Source: an uncultured Lachnospiraceae bacterium (GTDB taxonomy: Bacteria > Bacillota > Clostridia > Lachnospirales > Lachnospiraceae). From it: 39,181 nucleotides of DNA. The stretch spans positions 1-39,181 of the forward strand of contig CAJTXH010000011.1 of NCBI GenBank assembly GCA_910580005.1. The letters are read 5' to 3'. Position 1 is the first letter of the stretch. Every line of letters starts with the position of its first letter. Below are positions 25,030 through 32,891 of the stretch, in pieces. The position numbers and the translations under genes were made by a program. Below the pieces are notes generated by a model that saw only the letters and a program-made list of their open reading frames with translations, was not told the origin of the DNA and ran no database searches.

Positions 25030-25233
25030 AAATGGTATCTTCTTTTTCAGCGTAATTTTTTCGTTCAAAGAACGGGCAATCCTGCTTAAATGCACTTTGT
25101 TTCCTGCCAGAATGCCATAAAGCATCTGCAATATAAATTTACTTTCCGGTCTTTTTAAACCTTTTGAAATTTTCTGAGAAAAATTTGCTAAGTCCCGTTT
25201 CATTTCATACCCTAATCTTTTACAATTAATCAT
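25018..25233 (-). pseudogene. 5' fragment of a transposase gene
   Basis: From ATG 25233 (AAGGAG 9 bases upstream) the frame reads MINCKRLGYEMKRDLANFSQ ... ESKFILQMLYGILAG ... LSRIARSLNEKITLKK, then loses similarity and stops at 25018. This matches the N-terminus of a Firmicute DDE transposase group with the SRSLNE(K)xxLKK signature. The full protein is about 400 residues, so only ~64 remain and no catalytic residues are present. The break coincides with the 3' end of the TfoX remnant (12-base overlap), marking a deletion junction. The identity of the insertion-sequence family is uncertain. Confidence 0.6.
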
Positions 25234-25365
25234 GCAAAAACACTCCTTTGTTTTATTATTTTGTGCTGATTTAATTATAACATTTAGGCTGTGTTTTTGC
25301 ATTTTTTATTTTTGTACGGAATTAGCATTCAGAAAAAATGGGGAAATTCAAGAATGCAAAATATA

Positions 25366-25393
25366 TTGAAACAGAGCATTTATATGTTATAAT
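25366..25393 (+). promoter_or_regulatory. Strong promoter of recJ
   Basis: TTGAAA (25366-25371), 16 bases, then TATAAT (25388-25393) with a TG extension (TGTTATAAT), 34 bases before the start codon. Confidence 0.75.
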
Positions 25394-25427
25394 GTAAATT
25401 AAAATAAACAGAGGAGAGGAAAGTGAT

Positions 25428-27167
25428 TTGAAGCGATGGGTAAGTAAAAGATGCAATGCTGACCTTGCTAAGATTGCATCACGTTATAATGTAACAGAAA
25501 TATTTGCGGAAATCCTTGTTAAGAGGGGGTTATATACATGGGAAGCAATGGATAAGTACCTTTTTCCAGATTTAGAACTTATGTATAACCCCGGACTTAT
25601 GAAAGGGCTTGAAGAGGCCGCCGGCTTATTAAAGGATTCCATAACAAAAGGCATAAAAACCAGGGTAATTGGCGATTATGATGTTGACGGGATAATGTCT
25701 ACATATATACTGGTTAAGGGAATTTCTATGCTGGGCGGTAATGTGGATTACAGAATCCCACACCGTGTAAAGGATGGTTATGGCATACGTAGTTATATGG
25801 TTGATGAGGCTTATTTTGACAAGGCTGGCACAATAATTACATGTGACAATGGTATTTCGGCAACAGATGCAGCACGCAGGGCAAAGGAGCTTGGCATTAC
25901 ATATATTCTTACAGACCACCATGAAGTGCCGTCAGAGGATGGCACTCCTGTTATTCCTGTAGCGGATGCAGTTGTAAACCCAAAGCAGCCAGGCTGTAAT
26001 TATCCGTTCCGGCAGTTATGTGGGGCAGGTGTAGCATATAAGATTTTAAGCTATATATTTGAACAGGAAAATAATAAAAGCTATATTGAAGAATTGCTTC
26101 CATTTGCTGCAATAGCTACAGTATGCGATGTAGTGCCTCTGGAAGATGAAAACAGAATTATTGTAAGTAATGGGCTTAAAATGCTTTCTGACAGAAGTAT
26201 TTTAAAGAATAAAGGAATTAATGCACTTTTAAATGCTCTGCAGCTTGAGAGGGATATTTATGCAGGAGACCTTGGCTTCAGGATAGGGCCTTGTATTAAT
26301 GCAGCAGGCAGGCTTTCAGATGCAGCAAAGGGAATGGAACTGCTGCTTGCAGACAATGACGGGGATGCCGCCGCCATTGCACAGGAACTTGTAAATTATA
26401 ATGAAGAAAGAAAAGATATGACAGCTAAAGCAGAAGCAGAGGCAGACAGACAGGTTAGGGATTTTGATATAGAAAAAGAACCAGTGCTTGTTATTTACCT
26501 TGAAAACTGCCATGAAAGTGTGGCAGGAATTGTGGCAGGCAGAGTACGTGAAAAATATTACCGTCCTGTGTATATACTTACAAAAGCTGGACGTGGGTTA
26601 AAAGGGTCAGGACGTTCTGTGCCAGGATACCATATGCAGTCAGAATTAACAAAATGCCAGGAACTTTTAACTGAATTTGGAGGACATGCAATGGCGGCAG
26701 GATTTTCACTTCCAGAAGAAAACCTTGATAAATTCCGCAGTACATTAAACAGCCAATGCAAACTGTCACCAGATGAACTTATAGAAAAAGTCGTATTTGA
26801 CAAAGAAGTAAAACTGTCAGATGTAAGCCAGGAACTTATCACACAGCTTAAATGGCTTGAACCGTTTGGGGAGGCAAACAGCAGGGCTGTTTTTGCAAAA
26901 CGTGGCGTTATTGTAAAATCTATGTATATGTGTGGAAAGGAAAAACAGATTGCAAGGCTTAAGCTTGAAGATGAAGGAAAGATATTTGATGCAGTTGATT
27001 TTAATGCAGAAAGATGTACAGGAAGTGCAGTATGCAGCCGGTATGGACAGGAAGTGTGGAAGTCTATGAAAAACGGTATGTGTGGACAGGAGTTAGATAT
27101 ATTATATGTTCCTGATATAAATGGGATGTATGGAAATATACAATTTAAAATACTTGATTGCAGATAG
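25428..27167 (+). CDS. recJ: Single-stranded-DNA-specific exonuclease RecJ
   Basis: A 579-residue 5'-3' ssDNA exonuclease used in recombination and mismatch/base-excision repair. The DHH domain has GDYDVDG (82-88), CDNGIS and TDHHE (DHH 163-165), all metal ligands. The DHHA1 domain has GSGRSVPGYHM and FGGHAMAAGF (G418, G419, H420). The C-terminal OB-fold region follows (~460-579). Full length for the family. The start is a TTG: the purine-rich GAGGAGAGGAAAG precedes it, the nearby ATG at 25436 is out of frame, and the protein keeps the usual N-terminus (RYNVTEIFAEILVKRG). It is driven by its own strong promoter. Confidence 0.93.
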   Translation: MKRWVSKRCNADLAKIASRYNVTEIFAEILVKRGLYTWEAMDKYLFPDLELMYNPGLMKGLEEAAGLLKDSITKGIKTRVIGDYDVDGIMSTYILVKGISMLGGNVDYRIPHRVKDGYGIRSYMVDEAYFDKAGTIITCDNGISATDAARRAKELGITYILTDHHEVPSEDGTPVIPVADAVVNPKQPGCNYPFRQLCGAGVAYKILSYIFEQENNKSYIEELLPFAAIATVCDVVPLEDENRIIVSNGLKMLSDRSILKNKGINALLNALQLERDIYAGDLGFRIGPCINAAGRLSDAAKGMELLLADNDGDAAAIAQELVNYNEERKDMTAKAEAEADRQVRDFDIEKEPVLVIYLENCHESVAGIVAGRVREKYYRPVYILTKAGRGLKGSGRSVPGYHMQSELTKCQELLTEFGGHAMAAGFSLPEENLDKFRSTLNSQCKLSPDELIEKVVFDKEVKLSDVSQELITQLKWLEPFGEANSRAVFAKRGVIVKSMYMCGKEKQIARLKLEDEGKIFDAVDFNAERCTGSAVCSRYGQEVWKSMKNGMCGQELDILYVPDINGMYGNIQFKILDCR

Positions 27168-27205
27168 GAATTTACAAGCGGGAATGGTTTTTAAGGGGAT
27201 TTAAT

Positions 27206-27898
27206 ATGGCAGGAAATGGAAAACGATTAAATAAAAAAATGTGTTTTTTGGTTGTAGCAGTTCTGGTTTTTCTGGTATTAGCAGGCTGGTTTATTTTACA
27301 TAAATATATCAAAAATAATAATTCTTCTGGAAAAAGCATAACAGAAAATTCTACAACGCCTTCTAGTAATCCTGTTCTGGAGATGAAATTAAAAGAAGTT
27401 TCAAAAAGCAGTTTGGGTGCAGATATGCCAAGGCTTGGTTTTGCTAATGAGAAAATGGTGATTATATATGATGATAATGGGATTTATATATTTGACCTGT
27501 TATCTGGAAATCTTGATGGATATTTTGATTTCGGGGAGAATGGGCTTGGTGGCTTGCAGGGCAGTAATGCTACATTTGTAAATGTTTCTTCTGATGGAAG
27601 CAGTATTTATATTGACAGTGCAGATAAGAAGAAGTTTATTTATAATGTTAAGGAACATTCTTATGAAAGAGCTGATTTTGACCCTGGTAAAATAGATTTC
27701 TGGGAGGAAAGAAAGGGAAGCCAGAAACAAATAAAAACAGAAAAGTATTTCAGTATAAGCAATGTTTATAATGATAATAAAGATAAAATGTTTCTTGCTT
27801 TAATAAGAAATAGTGAGATGGATTATTCATCAGTGGCTTATGTCAATTCAGAAAATGGAAAAGAAAATATTTATCTTTTATTCCAGCCGGATAATTAA
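27206..27898 (+). CDS. Membrane-anchored protein of unknown function with beta-propeller-like stretches
   Basis: A 230-residue protein I do not recognise. The N-terminus is a short basic tail and a TM helix (MCFLVVAVLVFLVLAGWFIL, residues 12-31), then a Ser/Thr/Asn-rich linker and an exposed beta-rich domain (MVIIYDDNGIYIFDLLSGN, DGSSIYIDSADKKKFIYNV, FSISNVYNDNKDKMFLALI) that looks like a few blades of a propeller. ATG 27206 has AAGGGG upstream; in-frame sequence before it, from 27158, overlaps recJ and lacks a site. It follows recJ by 38 bases and may share its transcript, though no functional link is evident. Confidence 0.65.
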   Translation: MAGNGKRLNKKMCFLVVAVLVFLVLAGWFILHKYIKNNNSSGKSITENSTTPSSNPVLEMKLKEVSKSSLGADMPRLGFANEKMVIIYDDNGIYIFDLLSGNLDGYFDFGENGLGGLQGSNATFVNVSSDGSSIYIDSADKKKFIYNVKEHSYERADFDPGKIDFWEERKGSQKQIKTEKYFSISNVYNDNKDKMFLALIRNSEMDYSSVAYVNSENGKENIYLLFQPDN

Positions 27899-27923
27899 AT
27901 AATTTGTGTATCTTCAGTGCTGG

Positions 27924-27980
27924 AAACCCTGCGTCCGTCTGCAAACGAAGGATGGCTGGAAATTTTATGAAACGGACGTG
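27924..27980 (-). repeat. Terminal fragment E of the long-hairpin element
   Basis: AAACCCTGCGTCCGTCTGC, then CTGGAAATTTTATGAAACGG and ACGTG. This matches the right end of copy C (AAACCCTGCGTCCG) joined to the outer terminus of copy D (TGAAACGGACGTG). Only ~57 bases remain, so it is a truncated copy showing that the two end types belong to one family. Confidence 0.75.
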
Positions 27981-27999
27981 GCTATGTAACTAAAATGTC

Positions 28000-28028
28000 T
28001 TGGATTTTATTATATTTTGTGTTAATAT
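28000..28028 (+). promoter_or_regulatory. Candidate promoter
   Basis: TTGGAT (28000-28005) and TAATAT (28023-28028) are separated by 17 bases, 35 bases before the next start codon and 19 bases after repeat fragment E. Confidence 0.5.
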
Positions 28029-28063
28029 ACATATATTAATTGGTTTAGTATGGAGGTGGAGAT

Positions 28064-28684
28064 ATGGCGGATTTATCAGCTATAGGTGCATTATCGTCCC
28101 TTAGTGAAAAAGATTTATATTACCAGTATTTAATAAATAACAACTCAGCAAGTACTATGTTTAATGCTTTGGCAGGCAATAGCTCACAGGACTCTGGTGA
28201 TGGTCTTGGGTTATCAGGGCTTATGGGTGCAATAAGCCAGGCAGGTTCTTTACCAGGGCTTTCATCACTTCTTGGTTCATCCCTTGGGATTGCTGGAAGT
28301 GATGGAATTGGTTCTCTTGGCATGGTATCAAGCTTTTCATCTATTTTAAAGCTTTACCTTAATGCAGAAACAAGCGAAGCAGGTAATATGGCGCAGAAAC
28401 TTTCAGAAGCGCTTGAAACAGCAGATGAAGCAGGCGAATCTGCAACAAATTCATATAAAACTGTACAGGAGATTTACCAGTATTTTCTGGGTAAATCATC
28501 ATTAACAGCACAAGCTTTGAATTTGAATAAGAGCGCATCTTCTGGTGCGGCACAGGCAGCAGGGGTTTCTGGCGCAGCAGGCATACCGCAGATGGTTTCG
28601 CCATCGGAAGCTTTTAATGAGTTTGATTTTGATGCTTACATAAAGAACATTGAAAGTGGGCTGGGTATGGCAGGAAATATCTGA
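28064..28684 (+). CDS. Hypothetical Gly/Ser/Ala-rich protein
   Basis: A 206-residue protein I do not recognise. There is no signal peptide or TM helix. The first half is rich in Gly, Ser and Leu with repeated small motifs (GLGLSGLMGAIS, LPGLSSLLGSSLGIAGSDGI). The middle is an amphipathic helix region (LNAETSEAGNMAQKLSEALETADEAGESATNSYKTVQ is summarised here by its Glu/Ala content). The C-terminus is acidic (EAFNEFDFDAYIKNIESGLG). Composition resembles secreted or self-assembling appendage proteins, and it lies just upstream of the mreB-flagellar block, but that is only a hint. GGAGGTGG precedes the ATG, a promoter lies upstream and a strong terminator follows, so it is a single-gene unit. Confidence 0.6.
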   Translation: MADLSAIGALSSLSEKDLYYQYLINNNSASTMFNALAGNSSQDSGDGLGLSGLMGAISQAGSLPGLSSLLGSSLGIAGSDGIGSLGMVSSFSSILKLYLNAETSEAGNMAQKLSEALETADEAGESATNSYKTVQEIYQYFLGKSSLTAQALNLNKSASSGAAQAAGVSGAAGIPQMVSPSEAFNEFDFDAYIKNIESGLGMAGNI

Positions 28685-28747
28685 AAGTTGTTAATTCTTA
28701 ATTAAAAAGTAATATAAAAGTAATATATATTATATAAATATGACATA

Positions 28748-28794
28748 AAAAGATGGTAAGATAAGTAATTAGAATATTTATCTTGCCATCTTTT
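28748..28794. terminator. Strong terminator between convergent genes
   Basis: AAAAGATGGTAAGATAA pairs with TTATCTTGCCATCTTTT over 17 positions with one G-U pair. The stem ends supply A/T tracts for both directions, serving the plus-strand gene and the minus-strand gene that ends at 28818. Confidence 0.85.
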
Positions 28795-28817
28795 AGGTTT
28801 TGCGGCTGGCAGAGGTT

Positions 28818-29282
28818 TTACAGATTAAGGTTTGTAAAATCATATTTAATTTTGTATTTAATAAAAATTCCAGTAATTATACGTACTAAAGTGTATACAA
28901 TAATTATAAATGCAGGAACAGTTTTAAGAGGCATTGCATAAAGGCTGTGGAGGTTTATATCAGCCTGCCATATAAGAAGCAGGAAGCAATTCAGCAGATA
29001 GCCGTATTTTTCATTTTTATACCGGGTTATTGTAAAACTGTATTTGCTGGCCGTATATGGAAGGGCAGATTCTTCTGTGATTTTCTGGTTTTGTGATATG
29101 CTTGTGGCAAAGCTGAAGAACAGTGGTGCAAAAACCGCTGCCAGTAAAATGTATGCAGGGGTTGTACGCATTGGAAAATATATAATTGCAAGCAGGATAA
29201 GCAGGACATATTTAGAGCATTTTAACCCTGCATACCTGCTTATAAGTGATATTTCTTTGTTTAGTTTTTTGCGGTTTTGCAT
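28818..29282 (-). CDS. Hypothetical membrane protein
   Basis: A 154-residue protein of unknown function with about four TM helices in two pairs: YVLLILLAIIYFPM and AYILLAAVFAPLFFSFATSI, then LLNCFLLLIWQAD and VPAFIIIVYTLVRIITGIFI. The N-terminus is basic (MQNRKKLNKE). GGAGG stands just before the ATG on the minus strand, and a well-formed promoter lies ~50 bases further up. No recognisable family motif. It is divergent from mreB. Confidence 0.65.
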   Translation of the reverse strand: MQNRKKLNKEISLISRYAGLKCSKYVLLILLAIIYFPMRTTPAYILLAAVFAPLFFSFATSISQNQKITEESALPYTASKYSFTITRYKNEKYGYLLNCFLLLIWQADINLHSLYAMPLKTVPAFIIIVYTLVRIITGIFIKYKIKYDFTNLNL

Positions 29283-29328
29283 ATAAAAGCCTCCAGTCTT
29301 GCATGTTCTGTAGTTTTGTATAAATTAT

Positions 29329-29357
29329 ATTATAAAACATACATGTGTTTTAGTCAA
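29329..29357 (-). promoter_or_regulatory. Promoter of the minus-strand membrane protein
   Basis: On the minus strand TTGACT (29357-29352) and TATAAT (29334-29329) are exactly 17 bases apart, a near-consensus sigma-A promoter. Confidence 0.7.
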
Positions 29358-29378
29358 AAGCTGTATTATAATATTATT

Positions 29379-29485
29379 ACATACTGGAAGCAGCAGGTAT
29401 AGCAGGTTACTATGGACAGCGTAGCTGTAAATAGTAACAGTATAGCAATGCCGGGGTGGAAATTTATAAAAAATCCACTTTTAAA
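29379..29485 (+). ncRNA. Candidate structured leader or small RNA upstream of mreB
   Basis: A TATAAT at 29367-29372 could start a transcript near 29379. It contains a strong two-part hairpin at 29406-29438: GTTACTAT / ATAGTAAC (8 bp), a 2x2 internal loop, then ACAGC-gta-GCTGT (5 bp). Direct repeats TATAGCA flank it. A second, weak hairpin GTGGA / TCCAC (29456-29478) with following T's could end the RNA before a second TATAAT (29502-29507). This could be an attenuator or free-standing RNA. It matches no riboswitch class that I can recognise. Confidence 0.3.
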
Positions 29486-29581
29486 TTTGCAATAAATGGT
29501 ATATAATATTAAAGTGTATGTTTATTTTAGTCTAACTTTGGAAAAAATAGAGTAGTAAGTTGCGTTGAAAGGAGAAAATTA

Positions 29582-30580
29582 ATGGTTGGCAGTGATATCG
29601 GAATTGACCTTGGCACAGCTAATGTGCTTGTATATATAAAGGGTAAAGGTGTTGTTTTAAGAGAACCTTCAGTTGTTGCATTTGACAGGGATACTAATAA
29701 GATTAAAGCTATTGGTGAAGATGCGAGGCTTATGCTTGGCCGGACACCAGGCAATATTGTTGCAGTGCGCCCGTTACGCCAGGGAGTTATATCTGATTAT
29801 ACTGTAACTGAAAAGATGCTTCGTTATTTTATACAGAAATCATGTGGCAAGACCCGTTTCAGGAAACCGCGTATAAGTGTGTGTGTGCCAAGCGGGGTGA
29901 CAGAAGTTGAAAAGAAGGCTGTTGAAGACGCAACATATGAAGCAGGAGCAAGGGAAGTAGCGATTATAGAAGAGCCAATAGCAGCAGCTATTGGTGCAGG
30001 GATTGATATTGCAAGGCCATGTGGCAATATGATTGTAGATATAGGGGGCGGTACTGCTGATATTGCTGTAATTTCTCTTGGAGGTACAGTTGTCAGCACA
30101 TCTATTAAGGTTGCAGGTGATGACTTTGACGAAGCCATTGTGCGCTATATGCGTAAGACGCACAACCTTCTTATAGGTGAAAGAACCGCAGAAGATATAA
30201 AAGTTAAAATTGGTTCAGCATACAAACGTCCTGAAGTTGAAACTATGGACGTAAGGGGGCGTAATCTTGTTACTGGCCTTCCTAAGACTATAACAGTGAC
30301 ATCTGATGAAACGCTTGATGCATTAAAAGAGATTACATCACAGATAGTTGAAGCAGTACACAGCGTGCTTGAAAAGACACCTCCTGAACTTGCAGCGGAT
30401 GTTGCAGACAGGGGAATTGTGCTTACGGGCGGTGGCAGCCTTTTATATGGGCTTGAAGAGCTTATAGAGGAAAGGACAGGCATTACAACCATGACTGCAG
30501 AAGACCCTATGACCGCTGTTGCAGTAGGCACCGGCAAGTTTGTTGAATTTCTTAGCGGCAAGCGTGATGACAATGATTAA
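29582..30580 (+). CDS. MreB/Mbl-family actin-like cell-shape protein
   Basis: A 332-residue actin homologue that forms membrane-associated filaments guiding side-wall synthesis. Phosphate 1 loop is GIDLGTANVLVYIKGKGVVL (from residue 7). Phosphate 2 and the adenosine site are MIVDIGGGTADIAVISLGG and GIVLTGGGSLLYGLEELI. VCVPSGVTEVEKKAVEDA is typical of MreB rather than DnaK. Length is standard. GGAG precedes the ATG. The neighbours downstream (flgF/flhO and flgG/flhP) match the Bacillus mbl-flhO-flhP order, so Mbl-type is likely, but the paralogue cannot be fixed by eye. Confidence 0.93.
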   Translation: MVGSDIGIDLGTANVLVYIKGKGVVLREPSVVAFDRDTNKIKAIGEDARLMLGRTPGNIVAVRPLRQGVISDYTVTEKMLRYFIQKSCGKTRFRKPRISVCVPSGVTEVEKKAVEDATYEAGAREVAIIEEPIAAAIGAGIDIARPCGNMIVDIGGGTADIAVISLGGTVVSTSIKVAGDDFDEAIVRYMRKTHNLLIGERTAEDIKVKIGSAYKRPEVETMDVRGRNLVTGLPKTITVTSDETLDALKEITSQIVEAVHSVLEKTPPELAADVADRGIVLTGGGSLLYGLEELIEERTGITTMTAEDPMTAVAVGTGKFVEFLSGKRDDND

Positions 30581-30600
30581 ATAAAATTAGTGGCAAATGT

Positions 30601-30641
30601 AACCAATTGAAGCATATAAGGCTGTTATATGCTAATCGGTT
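30601..30641 (+). other. Stem-loop after mreB
   Basis: AACC...AGCATATAA pairs with TTATATGCT...GGTT (9-bp inner and 4-bp outer stems with a small internal loop). No clear T-run follows, so it is at best a weak terminator and may instead be a leader structure of the flagellar genes. Confidence 0.4.
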
Positions 30642-30660
30642 TAATAAAAAGTGACGATAT
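30633..30660 (+). promoter_or_regulatory. Candidate sigma-D (FliA)-type promoter
   Basis: TAAT at 30633-30636 and GACGATAT at 30653-30660 resemble the TAAA / GCCGATAT pair of flagellar sigma factors, with 16 bases between. It precedes the flagellar rod genes, but the -35 is imperfect. Confidence 0.3.
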
Positions 30661-30738
30661 ATTAATGTGGGTAAATTTATATATTATTATACAAGTAACG
30701 CAATAAATGGTTTATACGTATTTTATGCATTGTCTTAG

Positions 30739-30751
30739 GCGGCATGGCCGC
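30739..30751 (+). other. Small GC hairpin in the flgF leader
   Basis: Perfect GCGGC-atg-GCCGC about 30 bases before the flgF start. It is GC-rich in an AT-rich setting and could affect ribosome access. Confidence 0.4.
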
Positions 30752-30782
30752 TGTGTTTGGAAGCGTGGAAGGGGATTTATAA

Positions 30783-31556
30783 ATGGTCAGAGGATTATAC
30801 ACTGCATATACAGGTATGGTTAATGAACAGAAGAGACTGGATATTATTTCTAATAACCTGGCTAACTCAGCTACAGTTGGTTATAAGGCAGAGAATGTTA
30901 CAAGCCAGTCTTTTAAGGATATGATGGCAATTAAGATAAGGGATGGTTCTAATGCATACCTGGATGAGCCAGTTGGCAATATGAACCTTGGTGTCAAGAT
31001 AGGTGAAACGTATATGGACTGGACACAAGGTTCTTTAAGGGAAACAGGCAATACATATGATATTGCCATTGAAGGTGATGGTTTCTTCACAATGAGGGTT
31101 ACAGATGCTAATGGCAATGATGAAACAATGTATACACGTAATGGCAGGTTTACTGTAACAAAGGATGGTTTCATAGTTGACTGTGATGGCAACCATTTGC
31201 AGGGTGCCAGTGGGGATCTGCAGGTGCCTGTTGATGCAACAGAGATTGCAATTAAAAACAGTGGTGCAGTTTATGCAGATGGTGTACTTGTAGACACTAT
31301 TGCTCTTACGGATTTTGAAGATTACAACTATCTTGAACTTTATGGTGAAAATATGTACAGGGCATTAAATGGGGCAACTGTTAAGCAGGCTTATGCAGGG
31401 ATGCTGCAGGGATTTACAGAACAGTCTAATGTCAATGTTATTGACCAGATGGTTTCAATGATTACAATTACACGTGCATATGAAGCAGGACAGAAGATGA
31501 TACAGACACAGGATAACCTTATTGGCAAGGCTGTTAATGAAGTTGGCAAGTTATAG
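30783..31556 (+). CDS. Flagellar hook-basal body rod protein FlgF/FlhO-type
   Basis: A 257-residue axial rod subunit exported by the flagellar type III system. The N-terminal family helix is RGLYTAYTGMVNEQKRLDIISNNLANSATVGYK. The central beta domain begins at TGNTYDIAIEGDGFF. The C-terminal helix is SNVNVIDQMVSMITITRAYEAGQKMIQTQD, and together with the N-terminal helix forms the coiled coil of the rod. It is the first of two related rod genes. The start lies a few bases after GGAAGGGG. By position after mreB/mbl it corresponds to Bacillus flhO. Confidence 0.9.
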   Translation: MVRGLYTAYTGMVNEQKRLDIISNNLANSATVGYKAENVTSQSFKDMMAIKIRDGSNAYLDEPVGNMNLGVKIGETYMDWTQGSLRETGNTYDIAIEGDGFFTMRVTDANGNDETMYTRNGRFTVTKDGFIVDCDGNHLQGASGDLQVPVDATEIAIKNSGAVYADGVLVDTIALTDFEDYNYLELYGENMYRALNGATVKQAYAGMLQGFTEQSNVNVIDQMVSMITITRAYEAGQKMIQTQDNLIGKAVNEVGKL

Positions 31557-31634
31557 TTGCAGTAAAATATTTATATGGCATTATGCCAGGAAGCGTTCCT
31601 GGATTTTGGTGCAGGGAAGGGCAGGTCTTTTAAT

Positions 31635-32453
31635 ATGATGAGGTCACTTTGGACTGCTGCTTCGGGCATGAAAGCCCAGCAGACCAGTCTTGATACTATA
31701 TCAAACAATTTGGCAAATATTAATACAACTGGTTATAAAAAAGAAACAACAGCATTCCAGTCACTTTTATACCAGACAATACAGGAAAAGACTAATGATA
31801 CAAATGGTGTTGTCAAGCCAGTTGGCGCACAGGTCGGTCTTGGTGTTAAAGTTTCAGCAATTACAACATCATATAATGGTGATGGTGAACTTACTGAAAG
31901 TGATGGTGACTTTGACTTTGGCATAAATGGTGAAGGTTTCTTTATGGTTGAGATGCCAGATGGTTCTACAGGTTATACAAGGAATGGGCATTTTATACTG
32001 GCAGTAGACAATGCTGGAATGACACTTTCAACTGCTGATGGTTATGCAATCCTTGATACAAATGGCAACCGTATTACATTTGCTAGTGATTTGGATGCTT
32101 CAAGGCTTTATTTTGATAACTATGGTAATATATATTATAAAGGTAATGACAATAACCCTGTCTCTTTGAATATTTCTATAGGGATGACACAGTTTAACAA
32201 CCCATCGGGGCTTGACAAGCTTGGTGGCAGCTACCTTGGCGCAACACCTGCTTCAGGTGAACCAAGAGTTGAAGGGATTGATGCAAACCTTAAAAGAAGC
32301 ATTGTAAAACATGGTTATCTTGAACATTCCAGTGCGCAGGCAGTGGATGAAATGGTTGACATGATTGTTACACAGCGTGCATATGAAATGAACTCCAAGG
32401 CAATACAGGCTTCGGATGAAATGTTACAGCAGGCAAATAATCTCAGGTCATAA
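31635..32453 (+). CDS. Flagellar distal rod protein FlgG/FlhP-type
   Basis: A 272-residue rod subunit. It starts MMRSLWTAASGMKAQQTSLD, the classic FlgG opening, followed by ISNNLANINTTGYKKE and FGINGEGFF. It ends with QAVDEMVDMIVTQRAYEMNS and KAIQASDEMLQQANNLR. ATG 31635 is chosen because it gives this conserved N-terminus; an in-frame ATG at 31575 adds 20 unconserved residues and lacks a good site. It follows flgF by 78 bases and precedes the rod-binding gene by 22, so the three are one operon. Confidence 0.92.
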   Translation: MMRSLWTAASGMKAQQTSLDTISNNLANINTTGYKKETTAFQSLLYQTIQEKTNDTNGVVKPVGAQVGLGVKVSAITTSYNGDGELTESDGDFDFGINGEGFFMVEMPDGSTGYTRNGHFILAVDNAGMTLSTADGYAILDTNGNRITFASDLDASRLYFDNYGNIYYKGNDNNPVSLNISIGMTQFNNPSGLDKLGGSYLGATPASGEPRVEGIDANLKRSIVKHGYLEHSSAQAVDEMVDMIVTQRAYEMNSKAIQASDEMLQQANNLRS

Positions 32454-32475
32454 TAAAGAAGGGTAAGGTGGTTTT

Positions 32476-32805
32476 ATGGCTTCTATATTGGATACATCAT
32501 CAATATATAATACATATTATAACAATATAAATTCTTATACAGGTTCTTCTTTACAGAATAAGCTTGATAACATGGGGACAACAGAGGATTCAGATAAGCT
32601 TATGGAAGTCTGTAAAGATTTTGAATCATATTTTGTGCAAAAGATAATTGAAGAGTCTAAAAAATCCCTTCAAAATGAAGATGAAAAGGGAGAATATATG
32701 CAGTATTTCAGCACAATGCTTAACCAGACATATGCTGATGCCATTGTGGATGGCGGCGGGTTAGGACTGGCACAGCAGTTATATGATTCTATGACTGATA
32801 AATAA
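32476..32805 (+). CDS. Rod-binding protein (FlgJ N-terminal domain only)
   Basis: A 109-residue protein with the Rod-binding domain at about residues 40-106: EVCKDFESYFVQKIIEESKKSL and GEYMQYFSTMLNQTYADAIVDGGGLGLAQQLYDSM. In enterics this domain is the N-terminal part of FlgJ, which caps the growing rod and carries a muramidase. The muramidase is absent here, as is common in Firmicutes. AAGGTGG precedes the ATG. It closes the rod-gene operon ahead of a terminator. Confidence 0.88.
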   Translation: MASILDTSSIYNTYYNNINSYTGSSLQNKLDNMGTTEDSDKLMEVCKDFESYFVQKIIEESKKSLQNEDEKGEYMQYFSTMLNQTYADAIVDGGGLGLAQQLYDSMTDK

Positions 32806-32838
32806 CATATAGTATAATTTATAAAAATGAATAAACGG

Positions 32839-32870
32839 GCCGCTGCTTTGAGCAGTGGCTTTATTCTTTA
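32839..32870 (+). terminator. Terminator after the rod operon
   Basis: GCCGCTGC-tttga-GCAGTGGC (8 bp with one G-U), then TTTATTCTTT. It lies between the rod-binding gene and recD2. Confidence 0.65.
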
Positions 32871-32891
32871 CAGAAGGGACTGGTATTTTTA

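Noticed and set aside
31575..31634. Upstream start of flgG
   Set aside because: The extra 20 residues are not part of FlgG, whose conserved opening MMRSLWTAASGM begins at 31635.
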